A DNA stretch of 64,000 nucleotides from Tachypleus tridentatus (Eukaryota; Arthropoda; Merostomata; Xiphosura; Limulidae): assembly GCF_004210375.1 (NCBI RefSeq), contig NC_134825.1:72283558-72347557 (forward strand), given 5' to 3'. Position 1 is the first letter of the stretch; the number at the start of each line of letters is the position of its first letter. Below the pieces are notes generated by a model. The model did no database searches and was not told where the DNA came from. It saw nothing but the letters and a program-made list of their open reading frames with translations. The translations under genes were made by a program, and so were the position numbers. This document shows, in pieces, positions 46,959 to 60,471 of this stretch.

Positions 46959-48439
46959 TTCCAATTTGACAAATTTTCGTTACGCTGAGGCTAATTCGCG
47001 TGCCTTGTAATTCATTTTGAGTGTGGTAAAGTATATTCTTGTAGAAGCGTAAAATCTTTTAAAGTGTTCAGCGCCATAGATTATTTTGATCGTTTTATGT
47101 CGTGTTGTTGACAGTTCGAGAAATATGTTTTAAAACATCATTTCTACACATGTATCGAATATAGTGTTTGTTTGTTGAAGTTATGTTTACATTATAAGGT
47201 AGGATTGTGAGGTTCAGATATTATCTAATATATTAAGAACGAGGAAAGAATGTCACGTGTAAGTATTGATTTCAAGCAAGAATCTTAAATTGTAGTATAT
47301 TCGCCTTAGGTGTTTTAGTATTGTACGATTTTGCTTATAAAGTTTAAAGACTCAATCTGTTGTCGCATATCTCAAACTAGGCAGGGTTATGTTCTCTCTA
47401 ATTATTCTTTATATCGGTCGTTACATTTATAGAACATTTTTGAGTGGTTTTTGGCGTCAGCGCTCTCCAGATTAGTTTAGGCAAGTAAGTTGTGAGATGC
47501 CTGTATGTTTTCGATGCGCCATACCTGTCAGAATGCTGCACGGCGGCGCATGTACCCAGCTTGAAGGGCATGTTGTCCAGGAATAAACGTTCTTTAAACA
47601 CGTTGAATAATTTTCCTTCGAATCTTTTATAAAGGCTTTTAAATTTTCACAAATTTTTCATTGTCTGACCGATTGACAACAGCGCCACCGCGCGCAGCTT
47701 AAGTCATAAACCAAATAGTCAAAATCAAGAGATGCGGGGCTGAAAATAGACAACCCAATGCACTGAAGACTACATTCTCATCTGATTCACGATTAAAACA
47801 AAATATGTTTCCTAACTTTGCGTATTTTTGTTATAGTTTTAATTTCGGTTTTAAGTTTTTTTCCGAAAACAAACAACTACACACTTAAGGAACGGCGACC
47901 TTAATATAGTTTCTTTTACCTCTCCATTTTTCTTAATTTTTGCCCTTTTTTGTGACTCAAAATGTTTCTCGAATTTTCAAAATATCAAAATTATTCCTGT
48001 TACTTTTAGGTACTTTATAAAACTTACCTCTGACTTAAGTTCTTTAACTATTTATCGTGGTTTTCTACAGTTGTCACGAATCATGATGTGTCAACGCCCA
48101 AATTAATCTATAAATTAGTTTATTTGTACGTAATCTGTGTGTTTGTATAAATCAGTTTTAGTAATTACCTTATTTCAACTAGTTATAGAGAGCAAAAACG
48201 TATTAAAAATGTATGAACTTTGGGCTGTTACGTTTGCATTTGCTTGTAAATTTATTTTCAGGCGTCCTTGCATTTGCAAAGAGAGAATAAGCGTGATTGG
48301 ACTGTGTATTAGAGTTAAGTGTACCACCTGTTTTTGCAGGCACTTCTTATGATTGCAACATTGTAGCTTGTTTTAATTGTATTTTTTATCCTTATGAATG
48401 TGGTTTTAAGTTTACTTTTAAAATATTAGGGCTGCTGTT
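46959..48439. other. Unassigned; one richer-GC open frame
   Basis: A minus-strand frame at 47398-47601 (ERLFLDNMPFKLGTCAAV, HSDRYGASKTYRHLTTYLPK) is richer in GC and CpG than its surroundings. It could be part of an unrecognised repeat; I cannot assign it. Confidence 0.3.
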
Positions 48440-48450
48440 AACACTCTCCT

Positions 48451-48722
48451 GGCCTGGCATGCCAGGTGGGTTAAGGCGTGCGACTCGTAATATGAGGGTC
48501 GCGGGTTCGCATCCCCGTCGCATCAAACATGCTCGCCTTTTCAACCGTGGGGGCGTTATAATGTCACCGTCAATCCCACTATTCGTTGGTAAAATAGTCC
48601 AAGAGTTGGTGGTGGGTGGTGATGACTAGCTGCATTCCATCTAGTCTTACACTGCTAAATTCAAGGCGGATAGCGCAGATAGCCCTCAGTAGTTTTGCGC
48701 GAAATTCAAAACAAACCAAACA
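48451..48722 (+). repeat. SINE-A, full length, with 11-base target-site duplication
   Basis: It runs from ggcctggcatgccaggtggg to aaattcaaaacaaaccaaac, with aacactctcct at 48440-48450 and 48723-48733. The B box ggttcgcatcc is intact enough to resemble its tRNA ancestor. Confidence 0.96.
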
Positions 48723-49357
48723 AACACTCTCCTTTAAAAAACTTATTACTTTGGTTTTTTTGCCGCGGCTTAGAGGCATTGGAATGGTTCTGGTTTTGTT
48801 GTTATTGTTTTCAAGTACAAACGTTTAGCTCATAGTTCCGTCATCTCTTGACTGATTTGAGATCTAATGACAGTTTTAGATTCAGGACGTCAAACAGTTT
48901 TGAAAGATGTATTTGACTACGCCCTTTTCCTCGGCGATTACTCAATCCAGCCGTACAATGATTTGAATTTGACGGTAGGTTAGAGATTATGATGAGTGAT
49001 AAAATCGAATCGGGTATACGCCTACGCTTGATATTGATGACACACAAAAATATAGCTAATAGAAAGGAGGGAAAAATGTTTCGTTGATTAATTTATTCTA
49101 AAAGAATGTCAAGTAGATAACGCACCATACGAATGTTTGTATAACGCTTAGCTAGCTTTAAAACACCCGAGTATGGGGTGATATTATCAGTTATATCAGT
49201 GTTTGATAAAGGAACTTAGTGTGATATATAATAACTTTTACTCTTTAAGATTTATATCTACGTATGAATTTTGGGTAATTCCCAAGCTTCTAAGGAAATG
49301 TAGGTTTGAAGAGGTGGAGAAATATTAATACAGGTAATGCAGTATAAAACTATACGC

Positions 49358-49661
49358 CAGGGGTCGGCAACCTGCGATCCTTAGTCCCCAAACGAAGTAT
49401 CACATCCACTCGGGTCGCGGTGGTCCTAAAAAGGAATTCAAGTTTGTAACTCTATCTCAGGCCTGATTTCGAGCGACAAACAGCATTAAGTCACCCACTA
49501 ATCACTGTGTCCTTTGTGACATGAATATTACTTTAACATTATTCGTAGTTCATTGTGTTTTATTACTGTTGCCTTCATTTATTAACTACAGAGATGAATG
49601 TGGCTCTATTCACTCACAGACACGGCCTCTGGCCCTGTGTAGAAAGAGGTTGCTGACCTTG
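49358..49661. mobile_element. hAT-type MITE, about 304 bases
   Basis: The left end caggggtcggcaacctgcga and the right end agaggttgctgaccttg are imperfect terminal inverted repeats of a common hAT type. The 8-base flanks ctatacgc and cattacgc agree at 6 positions, as expected of a hAT target-site duplication. There is no coding capacity. Confidence 0.85.
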
Positions 49662-49669
49662 CATTACGC

Positions 49670-51229
49670 TAGTAATTAAGAAGCAACGTGTAGATAGATA
49701 TTTATCAGAATTTTTTTAATTTCATAATATTTTTATCATTTATTTCCTGCTCTTGGCAGTAGCCTTTTAACCCTATCCATAATGAAAAACAAATGTTTTT
49801 TCGTGAAAACAACATGTAGAGGTGGCTGAACTTTGTACGATACACATGTGAAACACTGTGCAAATCTTGAGTTATAACAGCGTTTTTTGGCAAAATGACA
49901 GTGATAACGTGGAAGATATGCAGAAATGTTAGAGGTGGAAATTCAATTTGTTATATATATCAGTTCATTATATTTTATAACGAGCAGTTTTAATATTGCA
50001 ATCTTAGTCTTCGGTGTTGAAGACTGGTAACATTTTACCCTAACCGCTCCCTGTCGTAAATTTAATGATGTGCCATGTAGTTCACGATAATTTGAAATCT
50101 TAAATAACGACTAAGAATCTGCTGTCAATGGAGCGCTTATATGCAGCTAAAATTGATTTTAGCGCGAGTTTTATGAAACTTGAGTTTTGTTGAAGGGTGT
50201 AATTTTCTTAAATTACACAGTTCATCAATTTATGTAAAATATGTACGTGAAGATTCTATATTGTTTTATTGCAACTCTTTTTCAGCATTATGTTTTAATT
50301 GAGATAAAACTAACTAAATCAGTTGTTAGAACGTTAGTTTTACACGATTATCGAGAGAACAAATATTTTCATACAGCCACATCTGTCGTTGGAGCAAGTA
50401 AACTTTGTGTCAGGTTAGATTTTCAATATTTCAAATTATGGCTGTGTAAAAAAAAAATTCAAGTTTACCGTTTATATCCTATTTATATTGATTAGGAGGT
50501 CTTTTATATCTGATTTCAAATCAGAGGTCAATAAAAAAGACCTGGCTGCAGTGATTTTGGGAGACAAAAGGCAGATCTAAATATTTGTTCACAGCGACAC
50601 GAAGACTGAAATTACAGGATTAAGGTGTGACGAATGTAAAGGAAAAAAAAAAAGTTCAGGTTACATGATTTTTATCACAAATGTTTGTTCCACACTTAGC
50701 CAGCTTCTTGCGCTTGAACTTATGGTATTAGTACCAGCTGTATTGCGTTAGTACATTAGGGCAAGCGACTGTCGTTTTGCAGTAAATCCCCAAACAAAAA
50801 CGGTCTTCTCACTGTTTATGTTTCAGTGAAAGTCTGTTCGTATTGTAATGGTTGAAATTAGTAATTATAGAACGTTGAATATTTTTAAGAGAACACAATC
50901 TAGCACAAACAGTATACAAACATTTGTAAACAATGCGTAGCTTTCCATATGACTTTCCAGCGTAGTCGTTATTTTGAATTGAGTTAGTTATTGGGTGATT
51001 CAAAAGAGTTCTATTTAGATAAACGTCACACGCATTTATTAACATGCTTTAATAATTCCCACAGCGTTGGGTCTACTCCACTTTGAATTAGCAGTGGAAT
51101 CAGTGTACGTTTATAAACGCATTCTTCTGAACTATTTGTGTCTCAATTTGCTTATGAATTCTTTAAATTTTTTTTTTTTTTGTTACAGGTTAAATATAAC
51201 GTGAGTTAAATACATTTACATTCATAAAA
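49670..51229. other. No recognised gene
   Basis: AT-rich with short open frames only. No CTH C-terminal exon was seen. Confidence 0.5.
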
Positions 51230-51330
51230 TGTCCCCGATGGTACAGCGGTATGTCTTCGGATCTACAACGCTAAAATCAGGGTTCAATTTTCCTCAGTGG
51301 ACTCAGCAGATAGCCAGATGTGGCTTTACT
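51230..51330 (+). repeat. SINE-B copy interrupted by a Tc1-like element
   Basis: gtacagcggtatgtcttcgg, atctacaacgctaaaatcag and cagatagccagatgtggctt form the SINE-B head and body. The tail (ataaaaaaacacaaacac) appears at 52490-52508, on the far side of the Tc1-like element. The SINE is therefore older than that insertion. Confidence 0.88.
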
Positions 51331-52490
51331 ATCCTCTTCAAAACAAGAAACGCAAAAGGGATATTTTTGTTATTTTAAAGAGAAATATATGTAATAACGT
51401 TACAAGCTCAGAGTATGTGATGTTACACGTTTTAAGGTACTGATTGTCAGACCAAAATGACAATAAAAGTTGTGCACTTTGAAAACAGAGGAAAACATCG
51501 GTTTTTTCGCCAAAACGCATTCGTGTCCAATAAATTTGTTTGAGAGATCTGCATGTTCTGCAAGTGCAACATGTGCAAACTCCTATAAAAGTGACGGGTT
51601 CTCGGTTTCCCTTAGCTCAGTGTTAAGCCACCGACACGCAATACAGTTACGCCAAGACTGACTGAAGCACAACGCAACAACGCCATTGGTCGGTGGAAGC
51701 AGGCGAATCTCGATCAGATGTTGCCAGAGCTGTGAATGTCCACCCAAGCACCATCACAAGGCTATGGATTCGTCACCAACATTATGGATCAACTCGTGAC
51801 CGTCCACGATCTGGCAGGCCTCGTGTGACCACGCCCGCATAAGATCGCAACATCCGGTTACGTCACCTTCCGGGATAGGACCATCACTGCGACGTCTACT
51901 GCCTCAACCATACCAGGGATGCGTAGGATTTCCGATCAGACCGTACGCAACCGTCGACGAGATTCTTAGGCCCCATGTGCAACCCATCATGGTGAACGTG
52001 AACGACGTTTTCAACATGATAACGCCCGTCCTCACAGCCCGACTCACCACTGTCTTCGTGAGACACCACAACATCAACGTTCTTCCTGGCCCTCCAGATG
52101 ACCAGATTTAAACCCCATCGAACATCTTTGGGACGAGTTGGACAGACGTCTGCGACGGCGACAACCTCAACCGCGAACTCTACCTCAGCTTGCAGCAGCT
52201 TTGCAGGCTGAGTGGACAGCCATTCCACAGGATGTGATTTGTCATCTCATCGCTTCCATGGGCAGAAGATGCCAAGCAGTTATTGATGCTCACGGGGGGG
52301 CATACTTGACGTTGACGTTGAGTGACGTTAAACTTCATCTAGTGAGCGTGGACTTCGCCCTTGCAGACTTTGGATGTTCAGCAGTGAATGTGCAAAGTTT
52401 CACACATGTCATACATACATACCGGAATAAACTTGTTAACAATTTGTCTCATATTTTGCCTTTTGTTTCTTTTTTTTTTTTGAAGAGTAT
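51331..52490 (+). mobile_element. Non-autonomous Tc1-like element, copy 2 (internal deletion)
   Basis: The left end ctcttcaaaacaagaaacgc and the right end ttttttgaagagtat form terminal inverted repeats like copy 1. The plus strand carries the same helix-turn-helix region (broken by stops) and the same jump from ccgtacgcaaccgtcgacga to ttcttaggccccatgtgcaa, with ggacgagttggacagacgtc and LPQLAAALQAEWTAIPQDVI near the end. The shared junction shows that the deletion happened before both copies moved. It is nested in a SINE-B at a TA. Confidence 0.94.
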
Positions 52491-52508
52491 ATAAAAAAAC
52501 ACAAACAC

Positions 52509-55500
52509 ATAAGAATGTTTAAAACATAGCTAATTTTACTACCTACTTCTGGGGCCCTCTATATTTTTTAGAGAAAATTAATAACTACGCCAGATTTATT
52601 TGGTGAGTTGTTTACACTAACTTTAACTAACATGAAAAATAACATAACATGTTACAAAATATTGGCCCTACTAGTGATGCATTGCGCAAAAACAAGTTTG
52701 TAATTTATAGAGTAAATCAAAAATGTCAATGGAATGTACTCAGTTTCTTTTTATTCCTGGTATGAAAACTGTTAAATATTAATATAAACTTTATAATTTG
52801 TCGTTGTAGTAGGTGTCGTTTGTGTGTTATGTATTTGTGTTGAATTTAAAGTTTTAAAATGAAGTTTCGAGATAGTTTAAAATCTAGTGAATGAAATCAA
52901 AGTATATGTATGTAGTAGTGTGTCTGCTATTGTGAATGCCATATCCTGTGCGGATGAAGCTTTTGCCCGTTACAAAGGGCTCAACAAACCGACTGGGATA
53001 TGTAGATGAAATAGTAGAGGAGCCATTTGTATTGTAATTCAACTTCGTGAACAACTCAATAGTGTAAACTAGAATAAATAAGCGAAGTGTAAATATTATT
53101 AATTTATTTACTTAAAAAACAAAATTATAGTAATAATTAACACTGTGTTATATATTGTTAACACAAGTTGTTTATTATTTTATTACGTTTACTTGAAATA
53201 ACTTTGCTGTCACTCAGAAGAGCCGGTGAAACGGCAAACTTGTCTTATAACCGGAGCAGGCCGAGTAACCACGGCGTCAATGGGAGAAAACTGCGCTGGT
53301 AATTTGAAGAATTATAAGCGAAAGCAAAGAATACCTGTTATCTGTCGTAACTATTGTCAGCCTGGCCTTTCACAAAGAAATAAGTAAATCGGAACCATGT
53401 AATTGACATGATAAAAAGCAATGGATACGATGATGAATAACATAGTGTTTTACCTTTTATTACTCTGACGGTAGTATTTCTGTGTATGTAACCTGGTTTA
53501 TGCTCTAATTTCATTTTAAGTGTATTTATTACTATTTTTTAGAATTAAAATATAAGAATGTTTCTGAGAACTGAGCGATTTTCTATGCTCCTCAGTATCG
53601 ATGTGACTATGGTTTTTCAATAAAAAAAACTTTACGTAATGGCGTGAATTGAAGTGTGTTGTGTTATTTATAACAGACATTTGTTTAAAATATTGACTTC
53701 TATATTGAACATATATTACTTTATGCTCTAATTTTTGACGTCGATCACAGTAACACGACAAAGGTTTGTTGTTTTTTTGATACCAAGCTTAGACTTGGCA
53801 GCCTTTTCATTTACTGGCCCTAAAATATACATGCTTATAGTCTGTAGGAAACTCTACCATGAATAACTGTCACGTGAAGTTTCGCGTTTATTTGTAGAGC
53901 AGCAGAAGTTCAAGCCTTGGTTGTGCAAAGTGTATAGTGCAGTTAGTTTTGAAATTTCTGTAGATGCATTTGTTATTTATGGAACGAGAAATTTAAAATA
54001 TCTTACGGTGTTCTGAGAAACATAAACGGCTTTACAGTTACGTAATAAATGATTTATTTGTTGCAACAGGTGCAATTGGCAAAATTAATTTTGTACCTTT
54101 AAGAGCAAATTAAAATCGCAAGTGCTGAGGTTACTATTGCTCAAAGGTTCTTGGGAAGGCAGTTAATATGGTGTTTCCATGGTATCTATTTCGTTCATCC
54201 TATAGTGTTAAGTTACATTTTAAGTCGATCAAAAAGCTTTACGTATAAGAACAGGGCTACAGTAGAATTAAATGGCTAGCCGTATAAAGATGTGGTATTA
54301 TCGCAAACATATATTTTAAACTAATATTTTAATCTAGTTTTTAAAATACACGTTTCGATGGAAAGTGAAACAAGTAGCAGGGTGAGGTGGATTGAGATTT
54401 ATGTAGGTGAATCATGCATTGTGTGCACTGGTAAGTAAAGCGTGTCACGTTTAAAAATCAATATATGAAACGTCATCCTACCATTTTAAGAACCGATCAA
54501 TACAGGCGTGAGAAACAGTAGCTTGAACTGCAATTTTGCATGCATCTCCGATCTGTGGTTTTTGTCTCTAGGAATAAATTACGTCATTAGAGGGAGGGGA
54601 TTCAACCATTCATGGAGTTTCACATAAGATCAGGACTACAGCTTTTCTAAGAGCTCAGGTTATTAGGCCCTCTTGTGCGAAAAGTTCTTTTTACTACATA
54701 TGTATTCTATAGAACTATTGGTTGCAAAACCAAACGTTTCATGATATGCTTTAAAGGTTTGTTTGGAAACAATTCCAGTTTATTTTAAGCACGTCAAAAG
54801 TTGTATGAAAAATAAATGTGATTGATGAACAGCCCTTTAAAATTCACAATTTACAAGCACCTACAAAATACAGTGCAGACTAATGTGATTTGTAATTATT
54901 ACATTCTTTTGTTTCTATCTGCATTTTGAATTTTCATTAATATAATTTTGTATAGCTTAAATTTCACATCAGATTGTATTTTGAAATCCAGATCAGTTTT
55001 AATTCATGTAAAGAAATGAAAGAACAACTTATTTCACAAGTTTTGTTACAGTGAGGAAAATATTGTGTTGAACTGTGTATAAAAGCCAATTTTCACTTCA
55101 CAAGTTGTGTAAGGGTAAATATTTTTAAACATTGTTTTATATAAGTTAGGGAGTTAAAATTAATTTTTGTCTGATATCAGTTATTCTACACAAACATAGT
55201 TTGTAAAGTGGTTAATAAATTATGTAAATGTCAGTAGATTTAGATTGTACAGGAAAATAAGAATCTAAGCCACTTTCAGTGTATATACAAGTAGGAAGAA
55301 AAAAAATCTAAAATTAATAAACATATTTTACTGAAACCTTAACCAATTCTATAAATTTGATACAAATTGATTGTCTATTATTATAAAAAAAAATGATGGA
55401 AATGAAAGAGTTTGCAAAATGCAAGGGGAGTGAAATGGAGTAAAAATTAAATGTGTATATTTATATATGTTTTAATGAACCATAGATTTGGAAGAAAAAT

Positions 55501-58500
55501 TGTTATTAAATGACCAGTGTGATAAGATATGAGATCAATGGCCCTTTTTGTTTTGCAAAATTTGTCTTATGGGAAAAAATATAAAACTTGAGAAGATTCT
55601 ATTATGAAAAAATACATTAATATTTAAAGTATTTTTGATGACATCATCTGTGAGGACTAACAGCTATATTGTTACAGTATAGCAGACATAAGTTATATCT
55701 CCATGAAGATCATTTGTAAGTAAGCTTTATGTATATTTTAACACAACTTTGAAGATCATAGACCTCAGAGTTCAATGGAACTGTTCTTGTTGATAAGAGT
55801 TCAATTTGAGCCCACAGAGCTATTGGCATCTTCTTTTAGTTAAAGTGGTTACTACTGTTTTATATTAACTTGAATAATGTATGAAGATATTTTCATCAAA
55901 CTGAAAATGCTGTTTACAATGGATAGTAGATCATAACTGCTGAATAGGTTTTAAAATACTACATTAGTAAAATGTAGAGTGTACTTGTTTTCTTTATTAA
56001 AGTAGTTTGAAATTTTTGCACTGAGAGCATAACTGAGGTTATAAATATTGTATAAAAATTATGTGTATGTAGATATTCTAGTTTTTATTGTATTTCCTGA
56101 CCCAGAACTTCTGAAAGTAGTTTTATGTTATTGTGAGGCTATTTTTGTTTTACAATATTTAATTAAGATTGTTTTATATATATATAAGATTAAAAATAGT
56201 TTTTACAAAATTTCTTATTGATATGGAAAAACTTAATTTTAAGTGTTCATTATTTTAATTACTTATAAAAGCTAACTACCTATGTAGATCAGCATTAGAA
56301 TCTAACATAGTAATGAATATTGCTAATTTCATATTTTATCTTCATATATGAAAAATCATATAACTTTGTAATGATTAAAATGCATTATTTGCAAAATTTA
56401 GTTAAACACCATTTGGATAGTAAAACATTTAGTTTAAATCTTAAATTGCTGTCTTGTTCTATACCCAGTCTTAAGTATATTTAATGTTGCTACAGTGACT
56501 TTTCATATTGAAAAGAAATTGTAAGTTCACAAGTTTTATTATCTGTAAATGTATATGTATACAGTCAAGAATTTTAATTTGTTTAGGAACCAACTCATTT
56601 TAAAATGCCTTATTTTTATGTTTTGAATATACAGACTTATAACACAGATAAATGTAAAAGTTTTTTAGAATGCATTATTGTACAATATACTTTCAATAAT
56701 TTATGTATTGTGTTACTAATCACCACTTTAAGTTTACCAAGAAATGAAAATGCTATGTATTGTATCTTGTGAGAATCCACAAATGCAAAGTTTAGTGACA
56801 AAGGCTGTATATGTGCTCTAGGTGACAGTTATATGTACACAAGGTTGCTTTCTTGGCGTATCTAGACAATTATTGCAGACCTAAAACAGCTAGAGATGAA
56901 ATGGGTATCCATATGAAGATATACCAGTCAAGCCATTGAATGAATAGCCTATATATTTCTGTTTAATTAATTTATTGAAACAGGCATTGGAAAACTCATC
57001 TTTATAAACCAGACAGCTCTGTGATTTTGACATGACAGCTTATTAGAGCATTTTTGAATGAAAAAATATGCTGCAGTGCTTATTGTCAAAATGCTCAGTC
57101 ATGTGATAAAACATGGTCAAATGTGGTGACCTGGACTGTAACAGTGTGGTGAAAGTCCAAGAGTTTTTTAATGTACTCAACCTCTGTGCAGTGTTTAAGT
57201 TGTATTGTAGGTATTTTTGTATCTACTTGTAATTTTCGTGATGGTGAAGTATTGTACATACTTATAAATGTAATCTACATACTGGTATTGTATGTATTTT
57301 AAAATGTATTTTAGTTTTAAAAAGAACTGTTTTTGTATTACATACTAAATATCAAAACAATAAGCTCAGTAAACTTCAAAAATTGAAAGAAGGAAAATAT
57401 AATTTAATCTTAAATCTGTAATTGAGACTTTCAATACATTAAAATTGTGGAAGATGATTTTTTATTTTTTGACATATTGGATACAAAATATTTTTATTGG
57501 ATTTTGCAATGGAAAATGAAAGGAAAAATGTTATATTTTCAATCACAAATCATAATTTAGATATATTCTGCTAATAGAATCAATGTTTTCCAGCAAAAGC
57601 TACTTTCAAGTGGTTTTAAATTATAAGTTTATATAATAACTGTTATGCTTGTCTTTTATAAAAAAAAATTTTTCCTCAAAAGATTATTGTATCAATGCCT
57701 GTAAAAAGTTGATTGTATTAGATAAATGCACTTTAAAATAAGCTCAAGGTGTGTGTGTGTGTGTATATAGGTAGTTCCTGCCTGCAGTTGCTTAACTATA
57801 CTTTCTCAGCAAGTAACCATAGGTAGGCAAATAAGACAACAATAATAATGCTTTTAAAGAAGTTACTGTATTGAAATATTTTGTGTTTTTACAAAATGAA
57901 ATATTTGCTTACAATTCAAAAAACAAAAACACAAAACAAACCATGCAAGAATAAATTAAGTGAATTTGAACCAAACAATTTATAATGTAATGAATTCATG
58001 TAAATACAATCCTCATATGTATTTATAGTATTTGCATAATTCATACATCAGTAACTTTGAATTATATTAAACTATAAAGTTGGTCTTGTCTTTAAATTAT
58101 ATGTTCAGTAACATTTTAATCTATCATTAGGTGTTTGAGAGAGTCACCTAACCACTGAAGTAACAAATATAAATTACACTCTATCCTGCTTTAACTTGAG
58201 TTTGAATGTTAGATAAGTATTGATTTCAGCTTCATATATTCAGGATGATGTGTTAATGGTGTAGTTTGAGATTTGAGTTGGCAGTATCAAAATTAATAAT
58301 AAATATATTTCAAAATGAATAGTAAATATACTAAGAATATGTGTAGTTGCTTTGGAGTGTTTGGACACCTTTGGTATTTTTAAAGGTTTTCAACTTGTGT
58401 TGCACATCATCAATGTCCTAGTTGCAAACATTCCCAGATAATTTTAATGATAAACTTCAGATCCTGTTATTTTTTTGTATCATATCAACTAAGGTAGTAT

Positions 58501-59049
58501 TTGTGTATGTATTTCTTGTGTGTGTATGAGTGCATATGCACCAGACTTTTTCTTGGATCACCTTTAATTTATCAACATTGACATATTTACTTCTTATTGG
58601 ACTCATTTACTTTGGTGCCTTGTCTTTATTGGGATTATTAAAGATAACTGAATTTGCTGTATTGTAGTCATTAATATCTAACTAAAAGTGATGAATAGAT
58701 AAATCTATCCTGTAAAGCATAGTTTTTCCATAAATATTTGTTTATGAAAACCAGTTTGACCATAGTGATAATAATGTTTTACTCATCAGCAAAATAAGTA
58801 CTTAAAAGCTTCCTGATTACATTAAGTACAAGTTGATTAAATCTGAAAATGCCAAATCAGTTTAATTTCTTTGAATATTGTGTCTTCTATTAATAGCACC
58901 AATAAAATATGAGAATCTTCACTGTTTTGTAAACTGATAACTGTAGCTACTTACATTTCAATGATTTTAGTTTTGTACGCATTAACTACGCTTGTATTGT
59001 GCACTTCTTTGTACAGAACAAAGTATTATTATTTCTTATATTTTCTCAG
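52509..59049. other. Upstream region or first intron(s) of the centrosomin-like gene
   Basis: A richer-GC patch at 53216-53290 with MGENCAG before gtaatt, and MESETSSRVRWIEIYVGE at 54358-54430 before gtaagt, are possible first exons. Neither has the exit phase (2) that the exon at 59050 needs, so neither is called. The rest (54.5-59.0 kb) is AT-rich and featureless. Confidence 0.4.
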
Positions 59050-59120
59050 TGCCAACCCAGAGCAGCTCCATGAATTTACCATGGACTCTGTAAACCAGTC
59101 TGAAGTTTTTTCACCTACAG
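59050..59120 (+). CDS. cnn: Centrosomin/CDK5RAP2-like exon upstream of CM1
   Basis: Acceptor attttctcag, donor gtaaac. In the frame that joins the next exon it reads ANPEQLHEFTMDSVNQ, SEVFSPT with split codons at both ends (entry after 2 bases of a codon, exit phase 1). An in-frame ATG (MDSVNQ) could be a start, but the exon enters mid-codon after a good acceptor, so an upstream coding exon is more likely. I could not identify it. The assignment rests on linkage and phase with the CM1 exons that follow. Confidence 0.72.
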
Positions 59121-59834
59121 GTAAACCTCGAGTACTTATGTTTAAAGATGTCACCTTAAATTCAAGTAAGATACAAGTTAGCAGATTAATATGATGACAA
59201 AAACTTGCATTACTTGTATTCCTAGTGATAAAAAATAACTCTTGAAAGTTAATTTAAGATAATAATTATGTTAAAGTATTGTATATTTTATATTCATTTA
59301 GTAGTGTTTTTTTTGTGTTTTTTTTTGCACATTACATCAACAGAACTATGTGAAATAATTATAACCAACTGATGTGCTTGATGAACAAAAGAAAATTTAC
59401 GTTTTAAGAGTTCAAAAATTGGATTCAGGTAACAAACTTTGTTCAGGTATTGACAAAAGTCCATGGAACAGTCCAGTATGTTTGGTTATTAGCTATTGTT
59501 TTGGTTTTGTCTTCAATAGTTAATGCTTTTTCCATTCTTGGAATATTTTGAAAGAGTGATTCTTGAAATATTATGTGTATAAAGGCTTGATTTTCTGTTT
59601 GTTTGTGCTAAATTAATATTTTTCTTAGACATAAATGTACATGCATTATAATAATTGTAAGTTATTGTGAGATTCATTCTTGATACATATATAGATAAGA
59701 AATGTAGTACAATGTTATAATTTGAAATTCATTTATTTAATTTTTGTGTTTAAATTGGAAGGTTTCCGTGTATTATGTATATAATTTGTAGTTGTTTATT
59801 ATATTTTAATTTTTTGTTATTATTTTTTCTTCAG

Positions 59835-59896
59835 CAAGCCAAAGAGGTGCCATTCTATCCCCTGTGCGAGCTAGAACAATGAAAGAATATGATCAG
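59835..59896 (+). CDS. cnn: Centrosomin/CDK5RAP2-like exon, start of CM1
   Basis: Acceptor ttttcttcag, donor gttggt; 62 nt entering in phase 1 and leaving in phase 0. It reads (A)SQRGAILSPVRARTMKEYDQ. In CDK5RAP2, myomegalin (PDE4DIP) and centrosomin a basic S-P-V-R-x-R-T-M-K-E-F/Y stretch immediately precedes and begins CM1, the helix that recruits and activates gamma-tubulin ring complexes at centrosomes. Confidence 0.87.
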
Positions 59897-60471
59897 GTTG
59901 GTTACTTCAATTTGTATTTATTAAGTTGTTTTTTCTATCACTTTTCATATTTCTGAATAAATCATATTTGTTTTATCCTACAACTTTCAAGGTAAGTGTA
60001 AAATATTTGTACATGTTTTAGAAGGTGAGAAATGCTGATTTTATTAAATATTTCTTTTTTTTTTCTTATTACTGCTTTTTGATATATTCTATTTTCAGTT
60101 TACTGGATATTGATAACAAAGACATGAAGCTGATTGTTAATAGAAAACAAATTTTTGTGTTAAGCTTTGTTGTAATTACTTTTCCTTACTCTAAAATGTA
60201 TCAATATCTGGATGTGAAGGAGTCTCCTTATTTTGCTTTGATTATCTGAAAACACATTTGTATTCTTGATACTGTATCAAAATTGAACTTTAACACTAAG
60301 CTTTCAATGCTGTGTGGTCTTCTCTGTAGCTTATAAGGCAAAACTAGTTATATAGTATTATAATTTATAAGTAGTGGAAATGTTTGCTGTCTTTTGTTTG
60401 TTTTATATGAAGTATGATTTTGACAGTTTTGTTTAAATATTTTGATTTCAAACTTATTTAACTTTTTACAG

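Noticed and set aside
47398-47601. 67-codon minus-strand frame with higher GC content
   Set aside because: There is no recognisable domain, no splice signals and no neighbours to support it. Left as unassigned sequence.
24283-48722. Functional tRNA genes suggested by A-box and B-box sequences
   Set aside because: All belong to SINE copies with shared bodies and tails and flanking duplications. None folds by eye into an intact cloverleaf with a proper acceptor stem.
53263-53290. ATG with donor-like end (MGENCAG) as the first exon of the centrosomin-like gene
   Set aside because: The exit phase is 1, while the exon at 59050 needs 2. No connecting exon was found. The same objection holds for the ATG at 54358.
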